Positions 20,572 through 33,241 of a DNA stretch of 64,000 nucleotides are shown in pieces. The notes beneath the pieces are model-generated. The model did not search any database. It was not told the DNA's origin and saw only the letters and a program-made list of their open reading frames with translations. This stretch comes from Undaria pinnatifida. Lineage: Eukaryota; Sar; Phaeophyceae; Laminariales; Alariaceae. The stretch lies in NCBI GenBank assembly GCA_012845835.1, contig JABAKD010000018.1:1732616-1796615 (forward strand). Reading direction: 5' to 3'. Numbering within the stretch: the stretch's first letter is position 1; every line of letters begins with the position of its first letter. Both the position numbers and the translations under genes were made by a program.

Positions 20572-23500
20572 CTGGTATACGCTTTGCTGATCGCGGTCGA
20601 TATACCGCTCTGGTCGACGCGGCTGTGTTGTCCAGACGTGCTGGTCTCGTTACATAAGTCTGCGGGGCGGTACCTGAGAGGGACTTGCCGTGCCGACTGC
20701 TGTTGATCTATACAGCTGCGCCAGATATGCTTTCCCTTTGCTGATCGCGGTTGATATACCGCCCTGGTCGACACGGTGGTGTCGTCCAGCAGTACGTTCG
20801 TTTTTTTTCTGATTTCTATTGATATACCGCTGCACCAGATATGCTCTCGATTTGATCGCGGTTGGTATAGCGCGCTGGTGATATTTAGCTGCGCCAGAGA
20901 TGATATGACGTTGCTGATCGCCGTTGATATACTGCCCAGGTCGACACGACTGTGTCGTCCAGAAGTGATTTCGCTTTGATTTTCGAATGTTGTTGATAAA
21001 CAGCTCTCGCGGTTGATATACCACCGGGGTCGACACACCTGTATCGTCCAGAAGCGCTTTCGCTTCAGGTTTTGATTGCTGTTGGTATACAACTATACCG
21101 ATATGCAGCTGCGCCGAATATGATTTTGCCTTGCTGATCGCGGTTGATATACCGCAATGGTCGACACGGCTGCGTCGTCCAGGAGTGCTTTCGCTTCAAT
21201 TATCTGATTGCCGTTGATACACAGCTCAGATATGCTTTCGCTTTGCTGATCGCTGTTGATTTGCCGCACTAGTGATATACAGCTGTGCCAGACATGTTTT
21301 TTGCTTTGCTGAGAGCGGCTGATACCGCCCTGGTCCACATGACTGTGTCGTCCAGAAGTGTTTTCGATTTCGTTTTTGATGGCTTTTGATATACAGCTAC
21401 ACCGTGCTGGTGACATACATCTGCGCCATGTGTGCCTTAGCTGCTGATACCCGTTGATATACCACGCTGGTAATATACAGCTGCGCCAGATATGCTTTTG
21501 CTTTGCTGATCGCGGTTGATATACCGCCCTGGTCGGCACGGCTGTGTCGTCCAGAAGTGCCTTCCATTTTGTTTTCGATTGCGGTTGATACACAGCTCTA
21601 CCACGCCGGTGACATACATGTGGGCCAGATATGTTTCTGCTCCGCTGATCGCGGCTGATATGCCACTCTGGTTGACACGTCTGCGTCGTCCCGAACGGCT
21701 TCGGTTCGAGTTTTTGATTGCTGTTGACGTACAACTATACCGCGGTGGTGACATACATCTGCGCCAGATATGATTCTTTCAGCTGATCGTGGTTGATATA
21801 CCGCTCTGGTCGACACGGCTGTGTGATTTCGCTTCAGTTTTCTGATTGCTGTTGATACACAGCTCAGATATGCTTTCGCTTTGCTGATCGCTGTTGATTT
21901 GCCGCGCTAGTGATATACAGCTGCGCCAGATATTTATTTCGCTTTTCTAAGCGCGGCTGAAATGCTTTTGCTTTCGTTTTTGCAGCGCCAGATATGTTTC
22001 TTTCAGCTGATCGCGGTTGATATACCGCTCTGGTCGACACGGCTGTGTTATTTCGCTTCAATTTTCTGATTGCTGTTGATACACATCTCAGATATAAATT
22101 TGATTTGCTGATCGGTGTTGATTTGCCGCGCTAGTGATATACAGCTGCGCCAGATATTTGTTTCGCTTGTCTAAGCGCGGCTGAAATGCTTTTGCTTTCG
22201 TTTTTGGTGGCTGAACACCATACAGCTATACCGTGCTGGTGACATGCATCTACGCCATATGTACCGTACCTACTGATCGCGGTTGATATACCACGCTGAT
22301 GATATACAGCTGCGCCAGATACGCTTTTGATTTGCTGATCGCAGTTGATATACCGCCCTGGTCAACACGGCTGCGACTTTCGCCTTAGTTTTTGATTGCG
22401 GTTGATATACAGCTTTACGAAGCCGGTGACATACGTGTGCGGCAGAGATATTTCTGTTTTGCAGATCGCGGTTGATATACCACTCTGGTTGACACGTTTG
22501 TGTCGTCTCGAGCGGCTTCGCTTCAAGTTTTTGATTGCTGTTGACGTACAGCTATACCGCGCTGGTGACATAAATCTGCGACATATATTTTTCTAACAGC
22601 TGATCGCGGGTGGTATACCGCACTGGTCCACACGGCTGTGTCCTTTGCTCAATTTTCTGATTGCTGTTGATACACAGCTCAGATATGCTTTCGCTTTGCT
22701 GATAGTTGTTGATTTTTCTCGCTAGTGATATGCAGCTGGGTCAGATATTTGTTTTGCTTTGCTGAGCGCGGCTGATACTGAGCGCGGCTGATTCCGCCCT
22801 GGTCCACATGACTGTGTCGTCCAGAAGTGTTTTCGCTTTTGTTTATGATGGCTGTTGATATACAGCTATACCGTGCTGGTGACATACATCTGCGCCATAT
22901 GTGCCTTAGCTGCTGATATCCGTTGATATACCGCGCTGGTGATATACAGCTGCGCCAGATATGCTTTTGCTTTGCTGATCGCGGTTGATATACCGCCCTG
23001 GTCGGCACGGCTGTGTCGTCCAGAAGTGCCTTCTATTTTGTTTTCGATTGCGGTTGATACACAGCTCTACCACGCCGGTGACATACATGTGGGCCAGATA
23101 TGTTTCTGCTTCGCTGATCGCGGCTGATATGCCACTCTGGTTGACACGTCTGCGTCGTCCCGAACGGCTTCGGTTCGAGTTTTTGATTGCTGTTGACGTA
23201 CAACTATACCGCGGTGGTGACATACATCTGCGCCGGATATGTTTCTTTCAGCTGGTCGCGGTTGATGTAACGCTCTGGTCGAGATGGCTGTGCGTTTTCG
23301 CTTCAGTTTTCTGATTGCTGTTGACACACAGCTCAGATATGCTTTCGCTTTGCTGATCGCTGTTGATTTGCCGCGCTAGTGATATACAGCAACGTCAGAT
23401 ATATATTTTGATTTGCTGAGCGCGGCTGATACCGCCCTGGTCCACTTGACTGTGTCGTCCAGAAGTGATTACGCTTTCGTTTTTGTGGCTGTTTATACAG

Positions 23501-26040
23501 CTATACCGCGCCATATATGCCTTAGCTGCTGATATCGGTTGATATACCGCGCTCTGGTGATATACAGCTGCGCCAGATATACTTTTGCTTTGCTGATCGC
23601 GGTTGATATACCGCCCTGGCCGACACAGCTGCGTCGTCCAGAAGTGTGACGCTTTAGTTTTTGATTGCGGTTGATATAAAGCTCTACCACGCTGGTGACA
23701 CATATGTGCGCCAGTTATGTTTCTGTCCTTCTGATCGCGGTTGATCTACCAGTCTGGTTGACACGTATGTGTCGACCAAAACGGCTTCGCTTCAAGTTTT
23801 TGATGGCTGTTGACATACAACTATACCGCGCTGGTGACAAACGTCTGCGCCAGATACGTTTCTTTCTTCTCATCGCGGTTGATATACCGCTCTGGTTGAC
23901 ACGGCTGTGTCGTCCAGAACGGCTTCACTTAAAGGTTTATCGCTATTGATATACAGCGGCGCCAGACGTGCTTCCGCTTTGCTGATTGCGTTTGATGTAC
24001 CTGGCTCTTGATACACAGCGGCACCGGTATGTTTTTGCTCATCGTGGTTGATATACCGCGCTGGTCGACCCGGCCGTGTCGTCCAGCGGTGATTTTGATT
24101 AGTTTTGTGATTGCTGTTGGTATACAGCTGCGCCAGATATGCTTTCGCTTTGCTGATCGCGTTTGATATACCGCGCTGGTGATATACAGCTGCGCCAGGT
24201 GTGCATTTGTTCTGCTGAACGCGGTTGGTATACCGCGTTGGTGATATACCAGCTGCGCCTTAGATACTATTGTTTTGCTGATCGCAGTGAATACCCCCTC
24301 TGGCAGTCACGGCCGTGTCGTCCAGCAGGGCTGTCGCTTTGGTTTTCTGACCGTTGATGATATATAGGTGCGCCAGTATGCTTTCGCTTAGCTGATCGCG
24401 GTTGATATACGACTGTTTTTGCATTGTCGATCGGTTATGCCGCAGTGAGAATATACACACATCATGGGCGACTGGGCCAAATGTGCTTTCGCTCTGGTGA
24501 TCGCCGTGGATGTACGGCTATGCCAGATATGCTTTCGCGCTGCTGACCGTGGTTATATACCCCTCTGATCGACACGACTATGTCGTCCAGCAGCGTTTTC
24601 GCTCTTCTGCTCGGGGTTGATATGCGGCCGTGCCTGTTGTCTTTTCGCCTTGCTAAAACGTGAAGTTGCGGGCGCGGCTGTACCTGATGGAGTTGGCTCT
24701 GCTGATCGCTGTTGATATACATTGGTCGCAGATGTCCTTTCGCTTTACGGATGGCGGGGATGTACCCCTCTGGTCGATACGGTTGTGTCGGCTTGAAGAG
24801 CCTTCGGTTTGCTGTGTGTTGATATTCGACTCGGCCGGGTGTATTTTGCTGTGTCGATATGCTTCTAGGCTAGATGTGATCTTGCTGGGCCGATCGCGGT
24901 TGACGTGCCGCCCTGTTCGGCTAATCGCGGTTAATGTACCGCCCCGGTCGACACGGCTGCGTCGTCCAGCAGTACATCTGCTTCGCAGTTCACGGCTGAT
25001 ACACGGATGGGCCAGTTGTATTTTTGCTGTGCTGGTGAGGCCGCTCACTGACATGGCGTTATTGCGGTTGCCATCGGCTGCTATTGCTTCGCTCCTCGCT
25101 GGCGGCATACCGCTTCCACTGGCACGGCGGTAAAAGCGGGCTCCGCGTCGCTGAACTCGGCACGGCGGTAGCAGCGGTTGTTGTTTCGCTGATCTCGGCA
25201 CGATGTGCTGCTACCTCGCTGGTCGCTGGCTCGGTGCGGTTGATATACCACCATCGCTGGCCCGGCTTTGCCGGAGATACGCTGTCTTAATTGCAGATGC
25301 TGAGATACAGCTATGGCTGACATGGGTCAGCGTTGCGACCGCCATACCACTCGTTACTGTTGATGTACAGTCCATGCTGACACAGTTTGATCAGAGGCGA
25401 CTGCGTGTGTCGCGGGTTGCGGGGTTACACAGCTAAGGTTGATGTGCTGACCACGTCGTTGCAGTCGATACGGCATGTAGCTCGACAGATACCGATGCCA
25501 CTGCTCCCTTGTCTTCTCACCGACGCGCGCGGGTTACGGTTTAAATAGTGGGCGGGGTTACCATGTGACAGGTTAACCCGCTTCTTTTGCGACGGCTCGA
25601 GACTCGCGAGACTAGACCGGGACGAACTCATGGCTTAACTTTGCTGGTTGCTGGTTGGTTGCGGTTGACACACTACTATCGCTGGCACGGAGTTGGTGCA
25701 GATACGTTTGTCTTCCTGGTTGCTGTGGTCATCCAGATGTTGACGATTACCTTCGTTGCCGCTTCTGCTTCGCGGGTCGCGGTTGAGACACAGTTATGGC
25801 TGACATGGGCCACGATGGCGACCGCTATACCGACCGCTATACCGACCGCTGTAAGGCTCTTTACTGTGTATATACAGGTCATGCTGATGCATTTTGTTCA
25901 GGGATGTCTGCATGTTTCGCTTGTTGCGGTGGTAACACAGCTATGGTTGATGCGCGGACCATTGTTGGTATACAGTTATCACTGGCACCGCTGTACCAGA
26001 TGTTTTTTCTTTGCGGATTGCTGTGGGTACTAACCCCTTT
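20572..26040 (+). repeat. large higher-order satellite
   Basis: About 5.4 kb built from three module types: TGATCGCGGTTGATATACCG; CTGGTCGACACGGCTGTGTC plus GTCCAGAAGTG; and GATATACAGCTGCGCCAGAT plus a TTTCGCTTTGC stretch. Modules alternate with a spacing of roughly 80-180 bases. A compound unit of about 380 bases occurs at 21393, 22206, 22857 and 23480. The copies at 21393-21770 and 22857-23235 differ at only a few positions. From about 24500 the array decays into looser GGTTGAT/GCTGGCACGG motifs. Minus-strand frames stay open through parts of it because the modules lack stops. Confidence 0.85.
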
Positions 26041-27163
26041 GGGAATTCAGAGAGTAAAATTGACGAATCCAACTGGAAATTGCAGGGTCAGAGTTACACT
26101 GATCGTCGATTTTTCATCGAGTGTTGCTAACTCACGCTCTCGCGCTATCCGCAACTCAATGAGTGCACAACAAAACGATAAAAAAAAATACGAGTCCGCA
26201 CTCGGGGGAATTCGAACCCTCGAAACTGATCCATACCTGTACTAGGCTCGAGGATATAACCTGATACATACGCCGCCGGGGCAGTGAGTGATATAGAGCC
26301 GGTCACCCCGGTGGTCTAGTAGGGTTACACTGCACTGGAATAATACTACTGCTATTAATGGTAGCGTTGGTCCTTGAGTTAAATAACCACCGTTCTGAGT
26401 TTTGTTCGATATATTTATTTGCAGAAATAAGTGGGAAAAGATGGATCAACTAACTGCTGAAATCGCCTATTAATAGCAGCCAGCGTGGGTAGGTACAAAT
26501 CGACGCGAATCGACGAGGGAAGTAAATGCTGAATTCTTCTCGCGATGAAAATCACGGCAGGTACCGTAGGGGGGACGGCGGAGGGAAGCCCGCTATAACA
26601 CCCCGGATCAAAGTTATACTACTACTGGGAGGGCGAGAGTAATGCGAGAATCACACAAAGTCGGATGGGAAAAAGAAAAGAAGTGAAGTGTATTACGACG
26701 TACTGCTGCTGCTGGAATAATACCTAAGCAAGTTGCACCGATCGACTCGATCTGGACTGACTGCTGTTGTATCAAGCAATTGGTCCATCTACGACTTCTC
26801 GAATCGCACGCAGCGGACATGGTCAGTCACCATACTGGCCTCGGATGCTTGATTGAGTGAAACTATCATAAGGAACACACTCGACACGTTTCGTCGCCAG
26901 ACAACAGGGTCAGTCGGCGTGTGCTCGGATTTATCCGATCGAAATCTGATTAATGAAGCTCGAAATCGGATTCACTTAAGAACAGTTAGCTATTAATTGT
27001 AGTACATTGCTGTTATGATTTTTAGTCTATATCGAACTCTTGGCACATTACCTTACATACTGTACGCGCAGACTATGATTGTGTGTGTGGTGACTTTTTT
27101 TACTCTATCTACCAAGTATTGAATCGAACAATTCGAAGTGCTGCCCTGCCCTACCCGGAGCAT

Positions 27164-27188
27164 GGGTGCCGGCATGGCACCCATGCGG
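27164..27188. other. hairpin at the inner end of the left arm
   Basis: CATGGGTGCC, a GGCAT loop and GGCACCCATG form perfect 10-base arms. The right arm has its own version at about 28167-28189 (GGTGCCGGC, ATAC, GCCGGCACC). The hairpins persist even though their loops differ between arms. Confidence 0.6.
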
Positions 27189-27202
27189 AGCGCTTGCATA
27201 TC

Positions 27203-28146
27203 ATGTCTCATGTCCGCTGATGATGGGCACCGTATTTAATAATACTCTTTTAGATACCACGTATATTCCGTACCCTTACCAGTGCTCTCGCTCGTAACTA
27301 TTCTCTACCACTTAGCGACGTCACTTTTGGTCTGCTGGTGGTCTGAGTCGGCCGCTGTAGGCACCTGTAACGTAGAAACGCAGACGGTCGGAAGCCCGCA
27401 CACCCGCCCCTTAGCCACAGGGATAGTACTATAAAAATGCGCCGCGTGCCATGATATACGATACTATAGAAGTAGCACCTAATATTTTTTAGGGTGGTCA
27501 TTTGACCTTTTAGCACCGCACGCCTCCCAACATGGGAACATAGTCTAACGTTTGAAGTTTTAGAGACTAGAATAGTTGTAGTAGGAGTTGGAGCTACCCA
27601 CAATCTAGCTCACTCACACCGAGAGACACTGGTGGTGACGTCGCAAGAAGAAGCGAAAATGCAACGCACGGCAGTGAATGAGTGATGAGTCATCCCATCC
27701 AACGGTACACAAGGGTTGCACGTTTTGTGGTGCCAAACGCATTCTGGCCGGTTGAACTCCTCAACCAATTGAGGAACCACCGGTTCTACGACAACGGCTA
27801 CGGTACAGGGGAGGCGTACCCCTATTGTCACTCGTAGTGTTTTGAGCCACTCGCACAAGAGTGTCTCTGCTGTACCTTCGCGGACAAAATAAGTTTTTCA
27901 AGAGTTTTTTTTCGGCGTATCGTCGACCGATGGCCACACCTTTGCGGATGAAATCCACACACAGCAAAAAAATTTAAACAGCTTACAAAACCAAACACGG
28001 CGCATAGAAACAGGCGAGTCACTCGCGCAAGTGCCCCCGACGAGCCACACTGCAAAAAAAATGCACCCAAAAAGGAGAGCCCCCTACCGTAGGCATGGTC
28101 GTTAAGTGCACATTATACTGCTGTTACGAGTTTAAATATATGTATA
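27203..28146. other. spacer of the inverted-repeat element
   Basis: No exon is supported. It contains two family C palindromes (27849-27864 and 28018-28033), the dispersed TTTTAGCACCGCACGCC motif at 27509, and CCCCTACCGTAGGCATGGTC at 28081. The last unit is tandemly repeated at 30770-31020. Confidence 0.55.
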
Positions 28147-29639
28147 CATGCAAGGGCTCCGCATCGGTGCCGGCATACGCCGGCACCCATGCTCCGGGTA
28201 GGGCAGGGCAGCACTTCGAATTTTCGATTCAATACTTGATGGAGTACAAAAAGTCACCACACACAATCATAGTCTGCGCTTACAGTATGTAATGTAATGC
28301 CAAGAGTTTCATATAGATTAACATTCATAACGATGTACTACAAATTAATACTTCGAAGTAGCTACCTTTTCTTACGTGAATCCGATTCCGAGCTTCATGA
28401 ATCAGATTTCGATCGGATAAATCCACGCACACGCCGACTGACCCTTTAGTCTGGCGACGAAACGTGTCGAGTGTGTTCCTTATGATAGTTTCACTCAATC
28501 AAGCATACGGGGCCAGTAAGTGACTGGCCATGTCCGATGCATGTGATTAGAGAAGTTGTATTTGGACCAGTTGCATGATACAACAACACAGTCAGTCCAG
28601 ATCGAGTCGATCGGTGCATCTTGCTTGAGTATCGTATTATTCCAGCAGCAGTAATACACACTTCACTTCTTTTCTTTTTCCCATCCCGCTGTTAATGTGA
28701 TCCTCGCACTCTCGCCCTCCCAATATATAGCGGGCTCGCCTTCCCCATCCCCGCTACGGTACCTGCAGTAATTTTCATCGCGAGGAGAATTCAGCATTTA
28801 CTTCCCTCGTCGATTCGCGTCGATTTGTACCTGACCCACGATGCTAGCGATTTCAGCAGTTCGTTGATCCTTTTGTTCCCACCTATTTCAAATAAATATA
28901 GCCAACAAAGCTCACAACGTTGGTTATTTAACTCAAGGACCAACGCTAGTGTTAATAGTGGTAGTATTCCAGTGTAGCCCCACTAGACCACCGGGGTGAC
29001 CGGCTCTATATCACTCACTGCCCCGGTGGTGTATCAGGTTATATCCTCGAGCCTGGTACAGGTCATCTTCGTGAGTTCGAATCTCAACGAGTGCGTACTC
29101 GTGTAATTTGTCGTCCTGGGCACTAATTGACGTGCGGAAAGCGCGAGAGCGTGAGTCAGCACCACTCGATGAAAAATCGACGATCAGTGGGTGCTGAACC
29201 CTATGCGCCAAAAACAAATGTAGGCAATAGTCGGGGGGGGGGAAAGGAAGGACGAGACCTGTGACCACGGCTTGCATGCCCAGAAGCTGGAAAGTAGAAG
29301 TGTGCCAAAAGAAAAACAAAAAAACGCTAGAAGAGATGATCAATCAGCGATCAGCAGCAATAAGGAGCACATCAAGTACGAAGCAACACAAACTTATTTG
29401 TCAGTTACGTGCCAACACACGACCGCTTGCACTTGACCGGCAAACGACCACAGCAACCGAGTCAGGGACCACAGCAACGACAAAGCACGCCATCCTGCCG
29501 CCTCCTTACCACCACCTTCGAGTGGCGCAGCTTAACAACAGCAGGAACTTGTATAGCATAACCCTCGAGGCGCCGGGGACGCAGCCACTTGCAATGGTGC
29601 TTGCTGTGAGGCTTTTCCTAGCGCAGTAATCGTAATCAC

Positions 29640-29998
29640 TACTACCTCCTCCTCGTTTAGTCATGTGTGCGCTTCAGCAGTTAGTTTATCCTTCTTTTCC
29701 CACTGATTTCTGCAAATAAATAAAGCCAACAAACTCAAGGACCAACGCTAGTATTAAGCGCAGTAGTGTTCGAGTGTAGCCCCACTAGACCACCGGGGCG
29801 ACCGGCTCTACATAACGCACTGCCGCAGTGGCGTATCAGGTTATATCCTCGAGCCTGGTACAGGTATAGCTCAGCTTCGTGAGTTCGAATCCCCCCTAGT
29901 GCGTACTCGTATAGTTTGTCGTCCTGTGCACTAATTGACTTGCGGAAAGCGTGAGAGCGTGAGTTAGCAGACACTCGATGAAAAATCGACGATCAGTA
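29640..29998 (+). mobile_element. solo end of the 26-29 kb inverted-repeat family
   Basis: This repeats the outer 350 bases of the right arm, from the TTTCTGCAAATAAATA block through CCCCACTAGACCACCGGGGC and GTTCGAATCC to ATGAAAAATCGACGATCAGT. It lies 450 bases beyond the intact right end and shows that the element family is multicopy. A weaker relative lies at 61405-61465. Confidence 0.7.
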
Positions 29999-30011
29999 TA
30001 ACTGGTATTTT

Positions 30012-30655
30012 AACACGCGCTCAAGTCCTGCAGACGTCAAGCAAAACCAACGCTCGAGAGAATACCACCGCAGAATTCAAAACTTTAGCAACTACTTAAC
30101 GTTTGGAAATGATGCCAATTTTTTGGAAAATATCCTGACGCTGGAAGGTTTAAGATACAACCGAAGTCGCAAGATTACCTCCTCAAAATGCAATATTTTT
30201 GCAGCTTCTCCCTTGCCTCGCTCAGCATCCATCCGCGTTCACGTCAAGGTGCCTAACGGATGAGGAAGGGCGAAGGGCGTTGGAGCCGCCCCCCGGAGAC
30301 TGTTGCGCATTAGAACCGCCCTCCGAAGACTTGTACGTGTTTCATTCGTTCAAGCCCTGCAGACGTCAAGCAAAACAAACAAACGCTCAAGCCCAGCAGA
30401 CGACAAGCAAGACAAACGCTCAAGAGCAATGCCACCGCAAAATTCAAAACATTACAATATCTACCAACTACCGTTCGGAAATGATGCCAATATTTTAAGT
30501 CATCCAGGCGCTGCAGAGGTGAAGATACAATCAAAGTCTCCGGAATTCCTCCTCGACATACGATGTTTTTGCAACTCCGCCCGCGTTCACGTCGAGGTGC
30601 GGGACGGACACGGCAAGGCGAGGGACGTTTGAGCCGCCCCCCGAAGCCGGCGCTC
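30012..30655 (+). pseudogene. tandemly duplicated ~300-base segment with decayed coding potential
   Basis: 30012-30300 and 30349-30655 share CTGCAGACGTCAAGCAAAAC, ACCGCA-AATTCAAAAC, GGAAATGATGCCAAT and CGTTCACGTC-AGGTGC. The second copy has an open frame ending LLDIRCFCNSARVHVEVRDG...; the first has stops and frameshifts. No family is recognised. A duplicated fragment of an unknown coding sequence is one reading, coincidence another. Confidence 0.35.
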
Positions 30656-30769
30656 GAACGGAGCTATTTGACCGAAAATTCCTGTTTCCCGAATCGAATA
30701 CTGAGGCCGAGACAAAAAAAACTCCTGACCGAATCCCTGAAAAAAAGAACTATCTCATATACATTTATA

Positions 30770-31020
30770 TTGATTAGCCAGAAAAGGGTGTACCTCTATC
30801 GTAGGGAGACTCCCCTACCGTAGGCATGGTCGCTCGGTACACATGATACTGTTACGAGTATATATACACATGTATTCATTAGCCACAAAAAGGTATACCT
30901 CTATCGTAGGGAGCCCCCCCCTACCGTAGGCATGTTCGTTAAGTACACATGATACTGCTACGAGTATCTATATATACACATATATTTGTTAGCCAGAAAA
31001 AGGTATACTTCTATCGCAGC
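30770..31020 (+). repeat. tandem repeat, unit about 111 bases, about 2.3 copies
   Basis: Each unit has TTAGCCAGAAAA, GGTATACCTCTATCGTAGGG, a CCCCTACCGTAGGCATG block and TACACATGATACTG. The GGTATACCTCTATCGTAG part is the family B terminus, so the array may derive from repeated ends of that element. A single unit lies at 28081. Confidence 0.65.
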
Positions 31021-31245
31021 ACATGCTTTTCATGAGGACTGGTAAGTATTGAGTGCATAGAAATGTTGGTCGGGTTGCGCACGAACGAAATGCTTGGAAA
31101 AACCCACGCGTTCCGGGGGAGAGATTGAACTCCCTCACATCATCATCAGGAATTAGCAGCTCAGTGTTGAAGGTTCTTCTTCTCCTGCGCTGCACCCCCA
31201 ACCGTGTGCGGGATGACTCTTAACGCGTGCTCTACAAGATATCGG

Positions 31246-31356
31246 AGGTTGCACCTGTTGGTTACAAAGAACTACCCCTACCGAACCGCGTAGTCACGTG
31301 ACTACGTGGGCCAGTGGGTAGTTCTGTATGTAACCAACAGCACCTCTATCGTTTCT
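31246..31356. other. long hairpin with a perfect 16-base palindrome at its centre
   Basis: Arms CTGTTGGTTACA...AGAACTACCC and GGGTAGTTCT...TGTAACCAACAG pair over about 25-30 bases. GTAGTCACGTGACTAC (31290-31305) lies between them. Family B-type termini sit outside (ACGCGTGCTCTACA at 31219 and ACGCGTGCTACGATAGAGG at 31391). Confidence 0.6.
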
Positions 31357-31369
31357 GGGAGTGTGATCA

Positions 31370-32960
31370 GTTACGAAGCTCTGTGCTATCTGACGCGTGC
31401 TACGATAGAGGTACAGCAGTGCTTTAGTACCTCTTTTTGGCTGAAGTATTTTCTGTGTGAACTCGAACATGGTGGGCTCCTTACCCCCAAAACTGGCCGG
31501 GATCTGTCATTATTTGGCTGATTCTACGATTTTCGACTAAATTCGACCGATATAGTATTTTTGTAGTTCTTTGTTGAGTTTGATTTTTCGTAATAATTAT
31601 GAGAATGCCTGCTTGGTGATTCATTTTTTGACCAATCAAATGCAAATTAAATTCAATTCAAGAAAAAAACGAAATTCGATTCGGCAAGTTCCTCGTTAAT
31701 TCGGGCCCTTAGTCGAAACTCCAAATTCAATTTGGGGAGTTTGTCCTCCTAGAGATGGCTTGTTCTGTGTAACCGAAGCCGGCCACGCGAATTGGTGCCA
31801 TGTCGTCGGCTGATTGAGAGGCAAGAAGCCACCATTGTGAGAGGTAGGACCACCGGAGCAGCCGCAGCGCGGCCTCCGAAGGCCCTTAGCACAGCGTAGA
31901 CCGCCTACGACGCTTCGAAAACATTCGAGACCGCCGCAAACCAAGTTTTTCGTCGCCCTGCACCTCGAAAGTTAAACGACCAACTACCACATCACGACTT
32001 CGCTCAGAAGTTCGACCGCTATATCCCCGTCGCTGCTGCCCGTGTCGGGCGGCGGGGTGGCTCGAGCCCATCCAAGGGACGCCTAGAGCCATAGCCTCCA
32101 AGCCGCTGCCGGCCAAAATAATCTGCCGCTAGCCGCGGCGCTCCGGGGAGGACACGAGCCATCGCTTGCCTCGGTCATTGCCCACGGGTGTTCGTTGACC
32201 CTTTTGCGTTTTTTGGATTTTTTTTGTCTAGAACGCACTACGCCGTGTCTTGATAAGAAGCTGAGTTGAATTTTTCGTGAATTTTTCATGAAGTTGAAGA
32301 AAAAATCGAATCACGATTTTCCGTGCTCGTCGTTAATCTGGGCCCTGACAGATCCAGTCGAAAAAGTCAAGTTTTTCGACTGGATCCCCGAGTCGGAAAC
32401 CTCAGTAGAGAAAAGTTGAGTCGCAAAAGCCCTTTTCCGACTGTGTAAGAAAGCCCGACTTGGGCTTCAGTCGAAAACGGCCGTTTTCGACTGACAAATT
32501 GGACTGTAAAAGAAATGGCCTTACGAGAGTGTTAATTACCCTGGCCATTTGCACAAGGTTACTGAGTCACGTCATGTAAAGAGTCGATGAATTGGAAGTA
32601 CACCACTCATCATGGAAAATCAACGAGTTGTGAGCATGACTTGTGAGCCGACGAGTTGTGAGCATGACTAGTTGTGAGCATCATCAGCATGTTGTGGTAT
32701 ACTCATGGTACTTCCCTTGTATAGGCAGGGCACAGCAGCATTTGCTGCAGTGTATATCCAGTCCATCCCGTCCTTCCTGACTTTTGTTTTATGGTCGCTC
32801 CAATAGGAATGCTTGTATCCCATCCATGGCATGCCATTCTCGTTTTTCTTGGACCGCACTTCTTTTCAGTTCCGTTCACTCGCATATTAAAAACCTTCAT
32901 CACCAAATATGTTCACCTGTATGTATGTTTGCCGCAGATGAAGGAAATCTTTCAGTTTTT
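31370..32960. other. no supported gene
   Basis: 31810-32200 is GC-rich, with short open frames on the minus strand separated by stops. A frame at 32668-32859 (-) reads KNENGMPWMGYKHSYWSDH, coding-like in composition, but it has no splice signals or known motif. 32360-32510 has repeated AGTCGAAAA/TTTTCGACT inverted motifs. Confidence 0.35.
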
Positions 32961-32966
32961 CAGCAC

Positions 32967-33139
32967 GTGAACAGCTAAGCAATGCACTTGTCACTAAGGC
33001 TCTCCCTGGTTCCCCTCAATCTTTTCCGGACGGTACTAAAGCACCAAAGCCTGAGCTCAAAGCCTTGATTCGGCACACAACGGAGGTTGAAGCAAGGAAC
33101 CAATACCGACTGAATGTACAAGTGCATTGCATATTTTTT
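32967..33139 (+). pseudogene. isolated coding-like fragment
   Basis: From about 32967 the frame reads REQLSNALVTKALPGSP and then PKPELKALIRHTTEVEARNQ before TAG. Composition is protein-like, and it could be one exon or a transposon relic. There is no neighbouring exon, and family A copy A4 follows at 33242. Not recognised. Confidence 0.25.
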
Positions 33140-33241
33140 GTGTAGTTGCTTTTCCATGATCAATTGATTAAAGAACCTGTGTACGAAACGGAAATACAAA
33201 AACATCATATTATTAGTTCATCCGTTTCACGGTTATATTTA

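Larger units (their letters stand above)
26096..29190. mobile_element. 3.1-kb inverted-repeat element with arms of about 1.1 kb
   Basis: The left arm 26096-27202 is the inverted copy of 28147-29190. Outer ends are ACTGATCGTCGATTTTTCAT and ATGAAAAATCGACGATCAGT. Shared arm blocks include GAGCCGGTCACCCCGGTGGT, GTTATTTAACTCAAGGACC, CGACACGTTTCGTCGCCAG, GGATTTATCCGATCGAAATC and CATAATCATAGTCTGCG-type sequence. Each arm contains a GTTCGAAT-type box like an internal RNA polymerase III B box. No transposase frame is visible. No target-site duplication was identified. Confidence 0.8.

Noticed and set aside
21093-21734. 213-codon minus-strand frame of repeated VYQPRSA / INRDQQ peptides in the satellite
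   Set aside because: The same satellite modules keep two different frames open with different peptides. Unit lengths are not multiples of three, and there are no splice or start signals. It is a by-product of stop-poor repeats.
29040-29110. Functional tRNA gene in the arms of the 26-29 kb element
   Set aside because: A GTTCGAATC box is present, but no acceptor stem pairs across it and no anticodon arm could be folded. It is part of the element's terminal sequence.
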